Assembly (NCBI RefSeq): GCF_003711105.1
Contig: NZ_CP023865.1
Location: 3,807,001-3,871,000, forward strand
Origin: Actinoplanes teichomyceticus ATCC 31121
Lineage (GTDB): Bacteria > Actinomycetota > Actinomycetes > Mycobacteriales > Micromonosporaceae
Reading direction: 5' to 3'
DNA: 64,000 nucleotides
Program-made: the position numbers and the translations under genes
Notes under the pieces: generated by a model
The model's database searches: none
What the model saw: only the letters and a program-made list of their open reading frames with translations
Told to the model about the DNA's origin: nothing
Shown: in pieces, positions 60,791 through 64,000 of the stretch
Layout: every line of letters starts with the position of its first letter
Position numbering within the stretch: position 1 is the first letter of the stretch

Positions 60791-61381
60791 ATGGCTGATC
60801 TGGGCGACCCGAAGACGGCGCTGCACCACTACCTGAAGACGACCCGCGATGACCTGATCTGGAAGCTTGACGGGCTGAGCGAACGTGAGGTCAGGCTGCC
60901 CCGCACCGCGACCGGCAACAACCTGTTGGGAGTCCTCAAGCACTGCCTCAACGTCGAGGCCGGCTACTTCGGACCGACCTTCGGGCGCGAGTTCCCGGCC
61001 GCCGGGGAACTGGTCCCCATGTCGGCATACGACGAGGACCCGCAGGCGGACTGGTACGCGCGGGCGGACGAGACGAAGGACGGGCTGATCGACCTGTACC
61101 GCCGTGTCGGGGCGTTCGCGGACCAGACGATCGAACAGCTGCCGCTCGACGCGCCGGGGCGGGTGCCGTGGTGGCGGCCGGGCAGCGATGTGGTGACGCT
61201 GCAACGGATCATCATCCACGTGACCTGCGACCTCGCTCGGCACGCCGGTCACGCCGACATCATGCGCGAGCAGCACGACAGCGCGATCGGCCTGCGCCGG
61301 GAGAACACCAACGTTCCCGACGACTACGACTGGCCGGGGTACGTCACCAAGCTGGCGAAGCTCGCCGACCGGTTCGGATAG
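60791..61381 (+). CDS. DinB family protein (DUF664)
   Basis: A 196-residue four-helix-bundle protein of the DinB/mycothiol-transferase-like superfamily. The three candidate metal histidines are in LKHCLNVEAGY, IIIHVTCDLARHAGHAD. The region NNLLGVLKHC is typical of the DUF664 branch. Some relatives are thiol S-transferases that use mycothiol; the reaction here is unknown. GAGGAAG lies 9 bases before the ATG. It follows the oxidoreductase gene by 77 bases on the same strand. Confidence 0.9.
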   Translation: MADLGDPKTALHHYLKTTRDDLIWKLDGLSEREVRLPRTATGNNLLGVLKHCLNVEAGYFGPTFGREFPAAGELVPMSAYDEDPQADWYARADETKDGLIDLYRRVGAFADQTIEQLPLDAPGRVPWWRPGSDVVTLQRIIIHVTCDLARHAGHADIMREQHDSAIGLRRENTNVPDDYDWPGYVTKLAKLADRFG

Positions 61382-61539
61382 CCAGCCGGCCGTTGAGGCC
61401 GGTACCCGTTCATCGGCAAGGCCGCCGCCATGTTCCGGAGGCCGGCAGGGCGGCGAGGATGGGTGCATCCCGGTGCTCGCCGGCCGACCGGCGGAGATCG
61501 CGACGGGCGCCACGCCCCGCCGGACTGCTCAACGGCGGG

Positions 61540-62670
61540 CTAGACGCCGAAACCCCCGTAGAAGCCGCCGCCGCTGCCGGTCGGTGGCAGGCTGATCGTG
61601 CTGGAGACGCCGTACGTGCGCGGGAACGGGTTCGAGGACGGCCGGCGGGGCGGGGTGGGATCCCTGCCGGTCGCCTGCCACCGTTCGACCCGTTCGATCT
61701 GCGCGGCGGCGAACTCGTTGCCGCGGTCCCGTTCGCCGCGGGCGACGGCGAGCGCCTCCTCGTACCGGCGTCGCCGGGCCAGCCACTGCACCAGTTCGAC
61801 CAGCAGCGCGGGGTCGTTGCTCCAGCCGACGTGGGTGTCGCGTTCCCACCGCTGCGGGTCGAGGGTGTGCAGGAAGCCTCCACTCACCGGTAGCCCCGTG
61901 TCGATGGCCTCCTGCCACATCCGCCCGGTCATCGCCGCCAGGGTGGTCAGGGCGGCGAGCAGATCGATGGAGCGTTCCCCCGCGGCCCACCGGGCCTGCA
62001 GGTACTCGCTCGCCTGCGGCCAGAGGGGCGCGGCGCGGGCCAGCCGCGCCGCGCCGAACTCGGCGACGAAAGCGTCCAGGTACACCGCGGGGCGTTCGGC
62101 CTGGCCGGCATCTGTCCGTGCGCCGATCGTCGCGGCGGTGGCCAGATCGTGCAGCACGGCGCGGTAGGCCTGCAGCCGGGCCCGGCCCTTCGGGTACGAC
62201 AGGTCGTCCGCCTCGGGGCCCCGGGCATCGATGAGCAACCGGTGGGCAGCGCGGAGGAATTCGCGGGCCGGCTCGACGGCCGCTGCCTGGCGCACGTCAC
62301 GCCGGGTCCGCGACCGGTACCCGGGCTGTGCGAGACGCTGCTGCTCCCTGTCGATGTCCTCGCTCAGCCGGCTGAGCAGCGCCGCGTAGTGCGTCCAGGC
62401 CGGCGACGCGGCGTCCCATCCGTGCCGGCGCACCGCCCGGGCCATCGCCCACCGGCGCCGCAGCAGCCCGCGCGGAAAGACCCGCGACACCGGCCAGGCC
62501 GTGGCCGCGGCGACCGCCGCCGCGAACGTCATCGCCGCCGCGGGCCGGCCGGGAACCAGCCACAGGTACGCGCCCATCCCGGCCAGCGCGCCCAGCACCA
62601 GACACAGCAGCAACCGAACGGCGGGCACGATGACGTGGGCGCCGGTTTCCCGTTCACTCGGCAGATACAT
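61540..62670 (-). CDS. Membrane-anchored hypothetical protein, 376 aa
   Basis: A 376-residue protein with two N-terminal membrane helices (about 14-34 and 40-58) and a long helical cytoplasmic part (for example LLSRLSEDIDREQQRLAQPGY). The end is low-complexity and glycine-rich (GSGGGFYGGFGV) after a Pro/Arg linker. No family recognised. The ATG at 62670 is chosen because it starts just before the first helix; the upstream open frame has no support. Stands alone. Confidence 0.65.
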   Translation of the reverse strand: MYLPSERETGAHVIVPAVRLLLCLVLGALAGMGAYLWLVPGRPAAAMTFAAAVAAATAWPVSRVFPRGLLRRRWAMARAVRRHGWDAASPAWTHYAALLSRLSEDIDREQQRLAQPGYRSRTRRDVRQAAAVEPAREFLRAAHRLLIDARGPEADDLSYPKGRARLQAYRAVLHDLATAATIGARTDAGQAERPAVYLDAFVAEFGAARLARAAPLWPQASEYLQARWAAGERSIDLLAALTTLAAMTGRMWQEAIDTGLPVSGGFLHTLDPQRWERDTHVGWSNDPALLVELVQWLARRRRYEEALAVARGERDRGNEFAAAQIERVERWQATGRDPTPPRRPSSNPFPRTYGVSSTISLPPTGSGGGFYGGFGV

Positions 62671-62790
62671 CGACCCATTTTCCGGTACGGATGGGGTCGG
62701 GTCCACCGCTCGCGTCCGCCACGATGCGCCTCGCCGCCGCGGCGAGGGGCCGGCCCGGCACACCGGTGGCCGCGCCGGTCGAGCGGCCGC

Positions 62791-64000
62791 TCAGTCGCCG
62801 CTGGTCCGCAGGGTGCCGGCGAGGGCGTCGAGGGCCGGTCGGAACTGTGCGCGCGACGGTGTGGCGAATCCGGCGACGATCGCGGCGCGGTGCTGGTGGC
62901 TTCGGGTGTAGCGGGCCAGTTCGTGGACGGCGACGCCACGCTCGGCGAGCCGGTCGCGCAGCGCGCCCGCCCCGGTGTCGAGGCCGTCGACGGCGATCAG
63001 GGTGTGCAGCCCGGCGGGGATGCCGCAGGTCCGGAGCCCGAGGGCGCCGAGGGTGTGCTGCAGCAGGGTGCGACGGCGGGCGTATTCGCGGCGTTGTCGC
63101 CGGATGTGGCGCTCGTACTCGCCGCTGGCGATGAGGTCGGCCAGGGCGAGCTGATTGAGCAGCGGCGCTCCGCCGCAGAGCGTCTCGGACGACTCCACGA
63201 CCGGGCCGATCAGCTCGTGCGGCAGGGCGAGCCAGCCCAGCCGCAGGGCCGGGTCGAGGGTCTTGCTGGTGCTCCCGGCGTAGACGACGTGTTCCGGCGC
63301 CGAGCGTTGCAGGGCCGGGACCGGGCGGCGGTCGAAGCGGAACTCGCCGTCGTAGTCGTCCTCGACGATGTAGGCGCCGGTGGCCCGCGCCCAGTCGCTG
63401 ACGAGCCGGCGCCGTCGCGGGCTGAGCGCGCCGCCGAGGGGGAACTGGTGCGAGGGGGTCAGCACCACGGCATCGGTGCCGGAGGTCAGCCGGTGCACCT
63501 CGGCGCCGGCGTCGTCCACGGGCAGGTCGGTCACCGTGAAGCCGGCCGTCCACCAGGGACCACAGATGCCGAACAGCGACGGATCCTCGATCGCTACCGA
63601 CCGTGCTCCGTGCCGGGCCAGTGCGGTGGCGAGCAGGGTGGACGCGGTGCGGAAGCCGGCGCAGATCACGATCGATTCCGCGGTGGCCGTGACTCCCCGG
63701 GCGCGGGAGAGGTAGGCGGCCAACTGCGCGCGCAATTCCCGGCAGCCGGCGCCACTGGTGGGCGCGTGGCCGGCACGCGCGGCCGCGCGGCGGGTCGCGG
63801 CGACCCAGCGGCTGGCCGGGAACGATCCGTGTTCGGGCTGCCCGGGCCGCAGGTCGAACGCGGGCGGCGGCTCGACCACCGCGGCACCGGTGCGCGGGAC
63901 GGGGTCGACGCCGCGGGAGACGAACACGCCGGAGCGCGGGCGGGCCTCGAGGACGCCTTCGGCGATCAGGTCGTCCAGAGCCGCGATCACGGTGTTGCGG
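62791..64000 (-). CDS. MocR-type GntR regulator / aminotransferase fusion, 5' end cut by window
   Basis: A partial protein of at least 403 residues. The visible N-terminus is the end of a GntR winged helix (IAALDDLIAEGVLEARPRSGVFV), followed by a fold-type I aminotransferase-like domain with the PLP lysine in AGSTSKTLDPALRLGW and VEDDYDGEFRFD. These PdxR/MocR regulators sense PLP or amino compounds, often acting on vitamin B6 or amine genes. The target would be divergent and outside this window. Confidence 0.92.
   Translation of the reverse strand, partial: RNTVIAALDDLIAEGVLEARPRSGVFVSRGVDPVPRTGAAVVEPPPAFDLRPGQPEHGSFPASRWVAATRRAAARAGHAPTSGAGCRELRAQLAAYLSRARGVTATAESIVICAGFRTASTLLATALARHGARSVAIEDPSLFGICGPWWTAGFTVTDLPVDDAGAEVHRLTSGTDAVVLTPSHQFPLGGALSPRRRRLVSDWARATGAYIVEDDYDGEFRFDRRPVPALQRSAPEHVVYAGSTSKTLDPALRLGWLALPHELIGPVVESSETLCGGAPLLNQLALADLIASGEYERHIRRQRREYARRRTLLQHTLGALGLRTCGIPAGLHTLIAVDGLDTGAGALRDRLAERGVAVHELARYTRSHQHRAAIVAGFATPSRAQFRPALDALAGTLRTSGD

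Overview
The window is very GC-rich actinobacterial DNA. Codon third positions are almost all G or C, many genes start with GTG, and strong GGAGG-type ribosome sites precede genes. Several families are typical of the group: two sigma-B/F-type sigma factors, a SARP regulator, DUF6766, DUF2243, a deazaflavin-dependent nitroreductase-like protein, and a trypsin-nSTAND-WD40 protein with a CU044_2847/Trypco1 partner. Together these suggest a Micromonosporaceae-like soil actinomycete such as Actinoplanes; the genus is inference. It reads as chromosome: I see no rRNA, tRNA, CRISPR array, transposase or prophage.

Region 0-18.8 kb is dominated by stress and envelope genes: a sigma-B-type factor, 4-hydroxyphenylpyruvate dioxygenase, two related zinc alcohol dehydrogenases, a lipoprotein/microprotein/DUF6766 operon, an operon of LEA-like, holin-like and DUF3618 proteins followed by a YihY membrane protein, a CBS protein, a phosphoesterase, a single-domain response regulator, a STAS anti-anti-sigma factor, a second sigma-B-type factor and an EAL-DICT protein. 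Several of these genes, plus katE and topoisomerase IB further on, carry upstream boxes of the form GTTT-N15/16-GGGTAT-like, so a local general-stress regulon with sigma-factor autoregulation is likely.

Region 18.8-39.3 kb holds katE, topoisomerase IB, LysR/SDR and DUF2243/CtaG-like pairs, an MBL hydrolase, an ABC transporter beside a NarL-type two-component system, and a PLP enzyme. Most of its gene boundaries contain short, diverged tandem arrays (15-71 bp units), usually just 3' of a stop codon. One array is built from the arm and T-run of an intrinsic terminator, one repeats the 3' end of the topoisomerase gene, and one is translated as a histidine-kinase tail.

Region 39-44 kb is a three-gene operon (lipoprotein, Trypco1, trypsin-nSTAND1-TM-WD40) matching a known type of NTP-dependent conflict system. 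Region 51-56.3 kb holds a second protease-centred set: a subtilisin-like S8 peptidase, an ECF-like sigma factor and a small partner on one strand, and a divergent TPR-CHAT caspase-like protein. A SARP regulator follows, preceded by a 13-codon leader ORF and a perfect 13-bp hairpin. These two protease systems and the SARP leader are the most interesting parts of the window.

Region 44-51 kb and 57-64 kb carry ordinary accessory genes (GNAT, VOC, LysR/LysE, SDRs, DinB, LysR/NAD-binding pair, MocR-type regulator) and two genes that look frameshifted.
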